Below, piece after piece: positions 1 through 7,893 of a stretch of DNA of 15,683 bases. Every line of letters begins with the position of its first letter. The first letter of the stretch is position 1. Origin of the DNA: JAJNNC01 sp038232695 (lineage in GTDB: Bacteria; Bacteroidota; Bacteroidia; Cytophagales; Cyclobacteriaceae); assembly GCA_038232695.1 (NCBI GenBank), contig JBBSNI010000095.1, positions 1 to 15,683 of the forward strand. Reading direction: 5' to 3'. Below the pieces are notes generated by a model. That model worked only from the letters and a program-made list of their open reading frames with translations, ran no database searches and had not been told where the DNA came from. The position numbers and the translations under genes were made by a program.

Positions 1-326
1 AAAATTAAGGCATGCGTTTGTTGTTGCTACTAAGCTGTTGAAATGTGGGTCGCCGTGACGCGGTAACTCCAGAGAGTTATCCATATTTCAATAGCTCTGC
101 GTAAAGCTAACTTCTTTGGAAATTTATATATCAGAAACTTGCTTTAACCTTAGAATTCACGGTGGCCTGTAAGAAGAACGGCCGGTGGGCGGCTTACTAT
201 CGTAACGGGGCAGGCACGGCCCGCCAGGAATACCGTAGCTTGTGGGGCTTGAATTGGGTCTGGGCTACCCTGTCGGTTTCTTTGAAACAGTGGCCCGGCT
301 ATCACTTATGTATTCCAGTTGGCTTG

Positions 327-344
327 AATCGGATCGCCGAGCGA
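327..344 (+). repeat. 18-bp GC-rich palindromic insertion, copy 1
   Basis: The sequence AATCGGATCGCCGAGCGA occurs here and again, identical over all 18 bases, at 1120-1137. It contains a short hairpin (TCGG, loop ATCG, CCGA). In the transposase frame it encodes NRIAER between PVGL and LYLKEP. Removing it leaves an uninterrupted, family-like sequence, which suggests a multiple-of-three insertion. That it is an insertion is inferred, because the intact parent sequence is not in the window. Confidence 0.7.
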
Positions 345-900
345 CTCTATCTTAAAGAGCCAGTGGCACAATAACTTAAACAACCCTATTACAGCCGCTC
401 GGCCTTAGCGCGGCAAATCTTAGACAAACTGGCTGCCACCTTCTCTGAACGTAACTTGGTGGTCAGTGCCGACGGGGGATATGCTACCGCGCGACGGTCG
501 CCAAGGAGTTCTTACGTGCGCTTCCCGGCAATGTAGTAGTAACAGGTCGCTTTCCCATTGGCAGTAAACTCTATGAACTGCCTGACCCTCGGCCCAAAGG
601 CAAGCGCGGGCCTCAAACGAAAAAAGGCACCTTGATTGGTACAGCCAAAACATTAGTCAACCAAGCGGGCTGGCAACCACATCCTACCCAGGGGCATACT
701 TGGCTCAAAAGTTTTCAGGGCCTTTGGCACAGCGTATTGCCTAGCAAGCTTGTTAAAATAGTCATCCTCAAACGCGACAAGCCCACAGGAAGACAAAAAC
801 CACTTGAAGCCTTCTTCAGCACCGATCCTTCTACTGCTAGCGAAGAACTTTTAGCCCAATACGCTCAACGCTGGGACGTAGAGATCAATATCCGAGATGC

Positions 901-921
901 TACCGGGTCGCCGGGCGATGC
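901..921 (+). repeat. Related 21-bp insertion flanked by GATGC
   Basis: The 16-base core TACCGGGTCGCCGGGC at 901-916 lies between two GATGC copies (896-900 and 917-921), which looks like a 5-bp target duplication. The core has the same architecture as the 18-bp repeat: CCGG, loop GTCG, CCGG, against TCGG, loop ATCG, CCGA. The insertion adds seven residues (TGSPGDA) in frame just after the RDA of the catalytic-region motif. Confidence 0.6.
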
Positions 922-1119
922 TTTTTATGGCTTTGGCCAGGATCGCGCGGCGAACCGTCAGTGTCAAAGCTATCGCTGTCTGGTAGGGGTGAATCCGGCG
1001 TGGAGCGCACCTTCCGAGCTTTATTGGCCGCCTGCCGTTCTCTGTGGTTTGTCCAACAGGCGGAACAGCAGGGTAAGCAACCAATGAACTTATTGAGGAA
1101 CCGTCCTTGGTACCGCAAA

Positions 1120-1137
1120 AATCGGATCGCCGAGCGA
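1120..1137 (+). repeat. 18-bp GC-rich palindromic insertion, copy 2
   Basis: Exact second copy of the repeat at 327-344, on the same strand and in the same codon phase. It encodes NRIAER between PWYRK and KSPSQLDMQW of the transposase remnant. Bases on both sides differ from those of copy 1, so the match is limited to exactly 18 bp. Confidence 0.7.
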
Positions 1138-1322
1138 AAGTCTCCTAGTCAGCTAGACATGCAATGGATGTTCAAAGAAATGCTAACCGACCAGGCAATT
1201 ACACCAACACCTGCTTTTAGAGATGAAGTGACCGTATTTAACCATAAACCTTCGCAACTAACTGCTAGAGCAGCTTGACTTCACGAAACTAATGACTTTT
1301 AGGCTATGTCCGTATTTTTCCA

Positions 1323-1475
1323 TTACTCATGTAGTTTGCACGCCGCACAAGTGCCATTTACCACCAGTTTGACTTCCCGCTTTGTAAAGTGATCAGGAAA
1401 GGCATATTTAGGAATCGTCGTGCCGCCATGAGTGCTATGCGCCACCCTCTTCTCTTTTAGAACCTTACGTATCAT
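1323..1475 (-). CDS. Small hypothetical protein with CxxC motif (50 aa)
   Basis: This 50-codon frame has ATG at 1475 and TAA at 1323-1325. It starts 5 bases after the stop of the cation transporter and reads the same way, as in a coupled operon. The product is basic at its N-terminus (MIRKVLKEKR), has a HGGTTIPKYAFPDH middle part and ends in NGTCAACKLHE, with a CxxC that could bind a metal or be redox-active. I do not recognise the family. Against it being real: it is short and next to a decaying element. For it: start, stop and close coupling are all intact. Confidence 0.4.
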   Translation of the reverse strand: MIRKVLKEKRVAHSTHGGTTIPKYAFPDHFTKREVKLVVNGTCAACKLHE

Positions 1476-1480
1476 AATTT

Positions 1481-2089
1481 TTAAGTTGAAAGCTTTAATA
1501 TTCTGATGGCTCCTCGCAATACAAAAGAGAACACAATCCCACCAATGACCAGATCAGGCCACTTGCTTTCCAGGAAATAGACCAGCACGCCTGCCAGAAT
1601 CACTCCACCATTGACGATGATGTCGTTTGAAGTAAATATGGCACTCGCTTGCATGTGTGCCTCATCACTTTTGGCCCTATTGATGAGCCAAAGAGAAATC
1701 AGATTACCGATCAAAGCCAACATGGAAACTACAATCATCCATTGAAACAATGGCATTTCACTGGTAGTGAAAAATCTTCTTAATACCTCGGCAAAACCTA
1801 ACAGGGCAAGTGCTATTTGAAAATACCCGCTTATCTTAGCCACTTTTTTCTTACGGGAAATTGCTGACCCAACAGCAAACAAGCTGAAACCATACACAAT
1901 GGAATCAGCCAGCATATCCAGCGAGTCTGCCAGAAGTCCCATCGACCGGGAGATCCATCCGGTAGTCATCTCTACTAAGAAAAAAACAAAGTTGATTCCC
2001 AGCACCCACCAGAGGATTTTGCGCTGGTGGGCATCGTCTGTTGCTAAAGGTAACTCAGCTTCTATGGTTCCTTCCAGTGTATCGTTCAA
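1481..2089 (-). CDS. CDF-like cation transporter, N-terminally truncated
   Basis: An integral membrane protein of 202 residues with about six hydrophobic helices (roughly 24-44, 52-74, 86-104, 116-136, 148-172, 178-197). The second helix carries D58-x3-D62 (ADSLDMLADS) and the fifth F152-TSN-D156, the positions where cation diffusion facilitators place their metal-binding H/D-x3-D pairs. The usual cytoplasmic C-terminal domain is absent. The family moves divalent cations across the inner membrane by proton antiport; the metal here is unknown. The first start-like codon in the open stretch is a TTG at 2087-2089. The frame continues upstream with family-like sequence up to a TAA at 2144-2146, so the original start has been lost. 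The transporter core is intact, but expression is doubtful. Confidence 0.7.
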   Translation of the reverse strand: MNDTLEGTIEAELPLATDDAHQRKILWWVLGINFVFFLVEMTTGWISRSMGLLADSLDMLADSIVYGFSLFAVGSAISRKKKVAKISGYFQIALALLGFAEVLRRFFTTSEMPLFQWMIVVSMLALIGNLISLWLINRAKSDEAHMQASAIFTSNDIIVNGGVILAGVLVYFLESKWPDLVIGGIVFSFVLRGAIRILKLST

Positions 2090-2194
2090 ACCAAGCTGAC
2101 CAATTGCCTGATGTATTTCCCCAATTGCATCGGTGTGATATACTTATAGCTTACGCCCGGGAATGTCGAAAGCAAGGTGCTTTACCTGAAATAA
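2090..2194 (-). pseudogene. Remnant of HMA-like N-terminal domain of the cation transporter
   Basis: In frame with the transporter, upstream of its TTG, the sequence reads LFQVKHLAFDIPGRKL, a TAA (2144-2146), then VYHTDAIGEIHQAIGQLGL. This resembles the second half of the short heavy-metal-associated-like domain that precedes the membrane part in Bacteroidota homologues. The first half, with the expected MDCPSEEQ-like metal-binding segment, is missing. Family-like sequence stops near 2194, where the adjoining lipoprotein sequence begins. The domain is therefore cut by both a nonsense codon and a deletion. Confidence 0.6.
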
Positions 2195-2541
2195 ACTGGG
2201 CATATACGATATAGCTCACCTTTTTGCTGCTGTAGGTCTTGACTTCCTTATATAACACAGGATCGGTCTGGATGACACGGGCGGCAAGCGAAAGCTGCTT
2301 GTCCGTGGTTTAGATGGTCGTGCCATCGTATTGCCCCAAGGTAATGGTATAGGCATCTTGGTTGTACAAATCATAATAATTGTCTCTGGTGAGCGTTTGT
2401 CCGTCTATGGCTACTTGAATCTATTGTCTGTGTTGGGTCACTGGTGGTGACCGGCAAAACCTGATCCTTTTGGCAGGAGGTCATCAGAGAAACGATCATG
2501 CAGCTCATCAGCAGCAGCATGATCCGATTTGATCTTTCCAT
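2189..2541 (-). pseudogene. Broken lipoprotein gene, 3' end deleted
   Basis: ATG at 2541 opens a lipoprotein signal peptide with charged start, hydrophobic core and lipobox LMTSC followed by QKD. The initial frame runs only to a TGA at 2371-2373 (56 residues). From about 2414 the +1 frame carries the coherent continuation (VAIDGQTLTRDNYYDLYNQD, then YTITLGQYDGTTI), a TAA at 2310-2312, and more sensible sequence ending in KKVSYIVYAQ near 2193. There it runs into the transporter remnant. The gene thus has a frameshift, a nonsense codon and a lost 3' end. The function of the ancestor is unknown. The stretch 2542-2628, up to the RND stop codon, holds no gene that I can see. Confidence 0.6.
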
Positions 2542-2628
2542 AGTATTTAAAGTTGATAACGATTAAAAAATTGTTTTTTACATTGAGATATTGTTTAGCA
2601 TTCACTGGCCTTTGCATGAGAAGCCGAT

Positions 2629-5600
2629 TCATACATTTTGCTTCCTGTAAACCAAACGCAGCATACTGGGCAATACAATCAGCAATAATGGCAAAGCCAC
2701 CACAAAACCGCCAATGACTGCAATAGCCAACGGCTGGTGCATCTGAGCGCCGGTGCCGATACCCAGGGCCAGCGGCATCAGGGCAATGATGGCACCCAGG
2801 GCGGTCATCAGCTTGGGACGCAGCCGCGTAGAAATGGCATAAACAATGGCTTCATCGCGGCTAACGTTGGTTATAGAGTCAAAGTACTGTGTCAGGGTAA
2901 AAATGGCATTTTCTCCGATGATCCCCACAATCATAATCACGCCGGTGTAACTGCCCACATTGAGCGGCGTATGGGTGATCAGCAATGCCCACAAACTGCC
3001 TGCTGCACCCAATACGGCAATTGAAATAATCAGCAAGGCCACTTTAAAATCTCTGAACAAAAACAGGATGACCGTAAAAACCAGCAGGCTTGCCAGCACT
3101 AGTATCAGCAACAGTTCCTGAAAAGATTGCTGTTGCTGAGCATAGGAGCCACCATAAACGATCTGGTAGCCTGAAGGAAGGTGTACTTGTGTGGCAATCT
3201 TCTGCTGAATGTCCTTCACCACACTGCCCAGGTCGCGGTTGTTCAAACGGGCGGTGACAATGTCTACTGATTGCAGGTTCTCGCGCTCAATCTCTGCTAC
3301 ACCCTCCTGCAAGGTGATGGTGGCAAGCTGCCGGATGGGCTTCCGCTGTCCGCTGGGTAAAAATAGTGAAGCGCCTGACAGGGCTTCTACACTCAGGCTA
3401 TCGCTGCGCGGATAGAGCATGCGGATATCGGTCATCTGCTCTTTCTCCAGAATGCCCCCAATCACCACGCCCCCGATCTGCGCCTGAAGCTGCTGCTGAA
3501 AGCTGTTCGGGCTGATCTGAAACTGCGCTAGCTTAGCAAAGTCAGGAGCTACGTTGATCCTTGGTCCGGCAATGGTAATACCATTGAATACATCGGCAGT
3601 GCCCGGTACCTGTTCTACTACGCCAGCTACCTGTTGTGCCAGTTGCCGGAGCTGCTGCTGGTCATCACCAAAAATCTTGATCTCAATAGGCTGTGCCGAG
3701 GTCATCAGGTCGCCCAGCATATCGCCAATCACCTGCCCGAAGTCTACCACAAGTGCAGGAAGTGTGGCTTCAATGTGCTGGCGAATATCATCGGAAACCT
3801 CCTCAGTGGTTCGGGTGCGCTGGTCTTTGAGCTGGATGAGGTAGTCGCCCCGGTTAGGTTCGGTGATGAAAAATCCCATCTGCGTGCCGGTTCTCCGGCT
3901 GAAACTTGCTACTTCCGGTGTTTGACCCAGAATTTGATCTACCTGGTTCAGCATCCGGTTGGTTTCCTGCAAAGAAGTGCCCGGCGGAGAGTTGTAGTCC
4001 AGCACAATAGAGCCTTCGTCGAGTTCGGGCAGAAAGCCCGTAGGTAGCAGCGGATAGATAAAGTAAATGCTACCAGCCAGCAACAGGCTGAATACGATGC
4101 TGATCACGGGCTTGTGGATAAAAAAATTGACCCAGGGTTGCCGGGTTACCTGATGAGCATCTTTTTTACCCAGCTTATTTTCTTTACCAGAAAGTAACAG
4201 ATACACCACGGGTAAGCCCAGCCAGGTAACAAAGAAAGAGCAGATCAAGGTCACGATCATGGTGTTGGTCATCACCGAGAAATAGGCGCCTGCCACACCA
4301 CTCATCAGTACAAAGGGGATAAATATGACAATGGTGCTCAGCGATGAGCCGATCATGGCAGGCAACAAGAAATGTACTGCCTTGCCGATGAGTTGGGGCG
4401 TGGCCTCATCGGGATGTTCTTCATGGGTACGGTGAATTTGCTCTACCACCACGATGGCATCATCGATGATCAGCCCGATGGCAGCGGCAATCGCACCTAG
4501 CGTCATGATGTTAAAAGTATATCCCAGGGCATAGATGGTTACCAGCGTCAGAGCCAGCGTAATGGGGATGGTGATCAGGATGACGGTACTGGCTTTCCAC
4601 GACCGCAGGAAAATAATGGCTACCACAATCGCCAGGGCCAGGCCAATCCAAAGCACATCGGTAATGCTTTTCACGCTAGTGTTGACAAAATCTGCCTGGT
4701 TGTAGTATGGGCGCAGCCTGACGCCTTGGGGAAGTAGCTGGTTAAGTTGTGCTACCTGTGCCTGCACATCGTGGGCTACAGTCACCAGGTTGGCATTGGG
4801 CTGTTTGATGACAGCAATCAGCGGCACATTCTGGCCGTTGGCATTGATGTAGACATACTCACGCCTCTCGTTGATCTTGACCGTAGCTATATCTTTGATG
4901 CGGATAGCCCGCTGCGGATTATTGATAATGATGGTGTTTTCCAGGTCTTCTTTGCTGTCAACGGTGGCATCGGTGAGGGTGAGGTAGAGCCGGTTGTAAT
5001 CTGTCAGGTAGCCATCCGACGTGATAAAGTTAGCCTGGTTGAGCATAGAAACGATCGTGTCCGGGGTTAGTGAAAGGGTACTGAGTTTGTCCGGGTGCAG
5101 GATTACCTGGTACTCTTTGGTCTTGCCGCCGATCACGCGGATAGCAGATATGCCATCTACCCGTGAGAGAAAAGGCTTGATGGTGTAGTCGGCAATGAGT
5201 TTGAGTTCTATTTTGCTCTTGTTGGTGCTTTCCAGCGAATAACCCATTACCGGCAGGATAGAAGGGTTCATTTTTTCTACTGTGATCTGGGTATTGGGCG
5301 GCAGCATGTTAGAAATTTCCGCGATACGGGATTCTACCTGCTGCTTGCTCAGGTCTATGTCTGCATTCCAGTCCATGAAAGCAGAGATCTCGGCGCTGCC
5401 CTGGCTGGTGGTGCTGCGGATCATCTTCAGGGCAGGCACCTGCTTGATAGCATTTTCCAGCGGTTTGGTCACCGTGATCATCATCTTGTCTACCGGCTGT
5501 TCTCCATTGTCGGCAATCACCTTGATCTTGGGAAAGGTAATATCCGGAAATAAGGCCGTAGGAATGCGGGTATAGACAAATACCCCTGCTGCCAGCATCA

Positions 5601-5652
5601 TCAGCAGAATGATGGTGACAGGGTTTTTATAGTATACAAAAAAGTTTTTCAT
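2629..5652 (-). CDS. RND-superfamily efflux permease
   Basis: A proton-driven inner membrane pump of 1007 residues, typical AcrB/CzcA length, expected to form a tripartite exporter with the two upstream genes. Layout: TM1 about 10-28, first periplasmic loop about 30-330, TM2-TM6 about 334-488, TM7 about 515-535, second periplasmic loop about 536-843, TM8-TM12 about 845-1002. TM4 carries GLIIDDAIVVVEQ with D397/D398. TM11 carries TRLRPKLMT. TM12 begins with a HQPLAIAVIGG stretch that resembles CzcA-type pumps. At the position of AcrB Lys940 (TM10) this protein has E914 (GIIGENAIF). The first acid of the metal-pump TM4 signature is Ala (about 391). Substrate class therefore cannot be assigned. 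The ATG overlaps the adaptor stop by 4 bp (ATGA). Confidence 0.93.
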   Translation of the reverse strand: MKNFFVYYKNPVTIILLMMLAAGVFVYTRIPTALFPDITFPKIKVIADNGEQPVDKMMITVTKPLENAIKQVPALKMIRSTTSQGSAEISAFMDWNADIDLSKQQVESRIAEISNMLPPNTQITVEKMNPSILPVMGYSLESTNKSKIELKLIADYTIKPFLSRVDGISAIRVIGGKTKEYQVILHPDKLSTLSLTPDTIVSMLNQANFITSDGYLTDYNRLYLTLTDATVDSKEDLENTIIINNPQRAIRIKDIATVKINERREYVYINANGQNVPLIAVIKQPNANLVTVAHDVQAQVAQLNQLLPQGVRLRPYYNQADFVNTSVKSITDVLWIGLALAIVVAIIFLRSWKASTVILITIPITLALTLVTIYALGYTFNIMTLGAIAAAIGLIIDDAIVVVEQIHRTHEEHPDEATPQLIGKAVHFLLPAMIGSSLSTIVIFIPFVLMSGVAGAYFSVMTNTMIVTLICSFFVTWLGLPVVYLLLSGKENKLGKKDAHQVTRQPWVNFFIHKPVISIVFSLLLAGSIYFIYPLLPTGFLPELDEGSIVLDYNSPPGTSLQETNRMLNQVDQILGQTPEVASFSRRTGTQMGFFITEPNRGDYLIQLKDQRTRTTEEVSDDIRQHIEATLPALVVDFGQVIGDMLGDLMTSAQPIEIKIFGDDQQQLRQLAQQVAGVVEQVPGTADVFNGITIAGPRINVAPDFAKLAQFQISPNSFQQQLQAQIGGVVIGGILEKEQMTDIRMLYPRSDSLSVEALSGASLFLPSGQRKPIRQLATITLQEGVAEIERENLQSVDIVTARLNNRDLGSVVKDIQQKIATQVHLPSGYQIVYGGSYAQQQQSFQELLLILVLASLLVFTVILFLFRDFKVALLIISIAVLGAAGSLWALLITHTPLNVGSYTGVIMIVGIIGENAIFTLTQYFDSITNVSRDEAIVYAISTRLRPKLMTALGAIIALMPLALGIGTGAQMHQPLAIAVIGGFVVALPLLLIVLPSMLRLVYRKQNV

Positions 5653-6590
5653 CGTGCTTCTTGATTGATGCTCACATAGGCGGTATCAGGCAGACCGTAG
5701 GCACCTTGCAACACAAAGCGGTCGGAAGGTACAAACTGCGGGGAGTCTATGGCTACAAGCTGACCGGTATCTATGCCTTTGACAATGGGCACCCTGATGG
5801 CTATGGTATCGTTGAGCAGCTTCATCACCCAGAAATCGGTCTGCGTCTCGTTGGTCATTACACTTTGTCTGGGCAGCGTCTGTGCCTGCGGGCGGGTCAC
5901 TTTGGGTATATTGACTACCACATTCAGGTTTTCCGGAATGATACGTCCGGCAGCAGGTTGGCGGGAAGACAAACGCACTAAAAATTGTTCTACCTGGCTG
6001 GTAGCATTGACGCGGGGCACAACATCAGCCACGGTTCCCTGCAAGGTATCGCTGCTGGACAAGATGATCTGACATTGCGTACCTGCCTCCACGTAAGATG
6101 CATCTTCAAAGGGGACATTCAGCAGAAAAACCAGCGAACCTGGCACGAGCACGTTAGCCAGCGAGTCGCCATCCTGCACGTAGGCGCCCTGCTGCTGATA
6201 TACTTGGCTGACCACACCGCTGAGCGAAGCTTTGATAGGAATGGTGCCGGAAAATTGCAACAAAGTATCTTTGACATTGACAGACCGCAGGGCACGTGCT
6301 TCTTTGGTTTGTAGTTCAAAAAGCTGCTGCCCACGCCTCACCTCACCACCCATCACGATATTATTTTGCACGATATAACCGGCTACTGTAGCCCGCACGG
6401 TTTCTTTTTTCAGATAGGTGGTGGTACCGTTCAGACTTAGGTACGAATTCATCGGTTGGGTATGGATAGAGGTAACAGACACAGGCGTTTTGGTAGTCTG
6501 CGGATTATCTTCAGGCTGCGGCTTTGAACCGCAAGCCAGTATCAGGCACAAAAGCAGGTATAACAAAATCTGTTTCATCATATCAAACAT
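5649..6590 (-). CDS. RND efflux periplasmic adaptor (membrane fusion lipoprotein)
   Basis: Links the inner membrane RND permease to the outer membrane channel. The 313-residue product has a lipoprotein signal with lipobox LILAC and Cys20, so it is probably lipid-anchored. A split lipoyl-like domain is visible: VRATVAGYIVQNNIVMGGEV (about 66-85) and IKASLSGVVSQVYQQQGAYV further on, the typical GxV-x-G patterns. Beta-barrel and membrane-proximal regions follow. There is little room for a long alpha-helical hairpin between the two lipoyl halves, so this is a compact adaptor. Met4 or Met5 could be the true start. The gene starts 1 bp after the outer membrane factor stop and overlaps the permease start by 4 bp. 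Confidence 0.9.
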   Translation of the reverse strand: MFDMMKQILLYLLLCLILACGSKPQPEDNPQTTKTPVSVTSIHTQPMNSYLSLNGTTTYLKKETVRATVAGYIVQNNIVMGGEVRRGQQLFELQTKEARALRSVNVKDTLLQFSGTIPIKASLSGVVSQVYQQQGAYVQDGDSLANVLVPGSLVFLLNVPFEDASYVEAGTQCQIILSSSDTLQGTVADVVPRVNATSQVEQFLVRLSSRQPAAGRIIPENLNVVVNIPKVTRPQAQTLPRQSVMTNETQTDFWVMKLLNDTIAIRVPIVKGIDTGQLVAIDSPQFVPSDRFVLQGAYGLPDTAYVSINQEAR

Positions 6591-6591
6591 A

Positions 6592-7869
6592 TCACCAGTT
6601 CCAATAATTATAGTTATTAATCAGGGTTCGTCGGTCGCTGCGGGCGATGATCAGGTCGTTTTGCAGTAGTATAAAAGACTTCAGCGTATTTACAAAGTTG
6701 ATCACCGAGAACTGCCCGGTAGCCAGTAGCTTACGGTAATCTCGTATGACTGCCTGGTAGTCTGTCAGCTGACCCTGCAACAGGTCTATCCGGCTATCCA
6801 GGACGGCAATAGCCTGCAATATTTTTTGTTTTCTTACCTGGTTCTGACTGACAAACCGGTTTCTGCGGAAGCTGACTGTTTCCTGCTGTAATTCGCTTTT
6901 TCGCTGATTGAGTCTTTTTTGGTGACCGTCGTAGATCAGCCAGCGCAGGCTTAGGCCCGCACTGAAGCCTATCCTTTGTGGCAGGTTGGTGAGCGTAGTA
7001 GCGTTGAGTCCTCCGTCAGCAATCAGGTTGAGCTGTGGCTGGTAGATGACATTGGTGACCCGTTGATTGGTCTGAATGTTCAGACTGTCCAGATGGTACT
7101 GCCTGAGAAAGTTTGATGCAGAATCCAGAGATGTTTCCAGGATAATTTCGGGTGTTGTAAGCACAATGGTATCGCTGGGCCTGCTGATGCCTGCCAGCGT
7201 GTCGAGCAGGATCAGGTCGTTGAAAAAGTTTGTCTGATAGTTGAGCAAATCGCCCTGCCGGGCTTTTTGCTCGATGCTGAGCAACAGGTAATCAGCCTGG
7301 GCAATGGTGCCTGCTTTTACCAGCTCCCCTGCAATGGTGAGCTGATCGGAGAGTAACTCCACAATCTCCCGGCTGTTGCGTATCTGCTCCTGATCACGAT
7401 AAGCCAGGATATATTGATCAGTGACAGCTCTTTGCAATTCGTGCAAAGTACTGCGACTGCCATATTGGTATGCCTGGTTCTGCACGAGCACTTGCTGGGA
7501 ATAAGTGCTGAACCTGCTTCGGTTGAGCAAAGGCTGGTTGATGCTCAGCAAGGCGGCATACAAGCCACCGTTGGTGATGGCCGGGTCATAGCCAATGGCC
7601 TTTTCGGAAGGATTGACTGATACAAAGCTTCCTCCATTATTAAAGTACGGAGCCATCAGGTAATCCGCATTGACGGACACTTTAGGCCCGAGGTATTCAG
7701 CCTTTAACCGTTGTATTTCAAACTTATTGGCAGATATTAAGTTGTTGTTCTGATAAATTTGTACGCTGTTGGTTTCAGCCTGATCCAGATAATAGGACAG
7801 GCTTTGCTGTGCATGGGCAGGTACGAAGAATAAAAGACAGCTAAAAAGTAAAAATAGGATGTTTGCCAT
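6592..7869 (-). CDS. TolC-family outer membrane efflux protein
   Basis: Outer membrane factor that forms the exit duct of the tripartite pump. The 425-residue product has a signal peptide ending in VPAHA before QQSLSYYLDQA, and the rest is mainly long amphipathic helices in the two-fold repeat of the TolC family. Pieces such as LLSINQPLLNRSRF and LSLRWLIYDGHQKRLNQR match the strand-helix junctions where TolC proteins have G-x-x-L-x-x-P-L-F-D-like sequence. Length is as expected. It lies 24 bp downstream of the ketoacyl synthase gene and 1 bp upstream of the adaptor gene. Confidence 0.9.
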   Translation of the reverse strand: MANILFLLFSCLLFFVPAHAQQSLSYYLDQAETNSVQIYQNNNLISANKFEIQRLKAEYLGPKVSVNADYLMAPYFNNGGSFVSVNPSEKAIGYDPAITNGGLYAALLSINQPLLNRSRFSTYSQQVLVQNQAYQYGSRSTLHELQRAVTDQYILAYRDQEQIRNSREIVELLSDQLTIAGELVKAGTIAQADYLLLSIEQKARQGDLLNYQTNFFNDLILLDTLAGISRPSDTIVLTTPEIILETSLDSASNFLRQYHLDSLNIQTNQRVTNVIYQPQLNLIADGGLNATTLTNLPQRIGFSAGLSLRWLIYDGHQKRLNQRKSELQQETVSFRRNRFVSQNQVRKQKILQAIAVLDSRIDLLQGQLTDYQAVIRDYRKLLATGQFSVINFVNTLKSFILLQNDLIIARSDRRTLINNYNYWNW

Positions 7870-7893
7870 GTATAAAGGATTTTTAAATACAAA

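Larger units (their letters stand above)
1..1278 (+). pseudogene. Degenerate IS701/DDE_5-type transposase
   Basis: The product would be a DDE transposase that cut and moved an insertion sequence; it is now broken. Homology-like blocks can be followed through three frames. Frame 3 (about 120-485) carries a block like the first catalytic strand (LTLEFTVACKK, where DDT or DGT is usual), then YYRNGA, WGLNWVWATL and WPGYHLCIPV. Frame 2 (about 494-994) carries GRFPIGSKLYE, a KGKRGPQTKKG linker, and the typical C-terminal block FFSTD, YAQRWDVEINIRDA and GFGQDR. Frame 1 (about 1009-1278) carries TFRALLAACRSLWFVQQAE and PWYRK. Lesions are TAA codons near 108-116, a TAA at 372-374, a frame change near 486-493 and another near 995-1008. 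The N-terminal part lies outside the window or is unrecognisable, and no terminal inverted repeat was identified. Family assignment is from remembered motif layout, so IS4-related groups cannot be excluded. Confidence 0.85.

Noticed and set aside
420..1118. Three - strand frames of 72-77 codons opposite the transposase remnant
   Set aside because: They lie opposite recognisable transposase blocks and show no motif; they are antisense shadows.
2438..2632. A 64-codon - strand frame overlapping the RND stop codon
   Set aside because: It covers the lipoprotein remnant in another frame, has no signal or domain pattern, and the lipobox-bearing frame fits this DNA better.
2629..5652. Calling the RND pump a heavy-metal (CzcA/CusA) exporter because of the nearby cation transporter
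   Set aside because: The TM4 metal-pump acid triad is incomplete and the neighbouring transporter gene is damaged, so the substrate is left open.
2737..6669. Several + strand frames of 68-137 codons opposite the pump genes
   Set aside because: They mirror well-supported - strand genes and have low-complexity or implausible composition.
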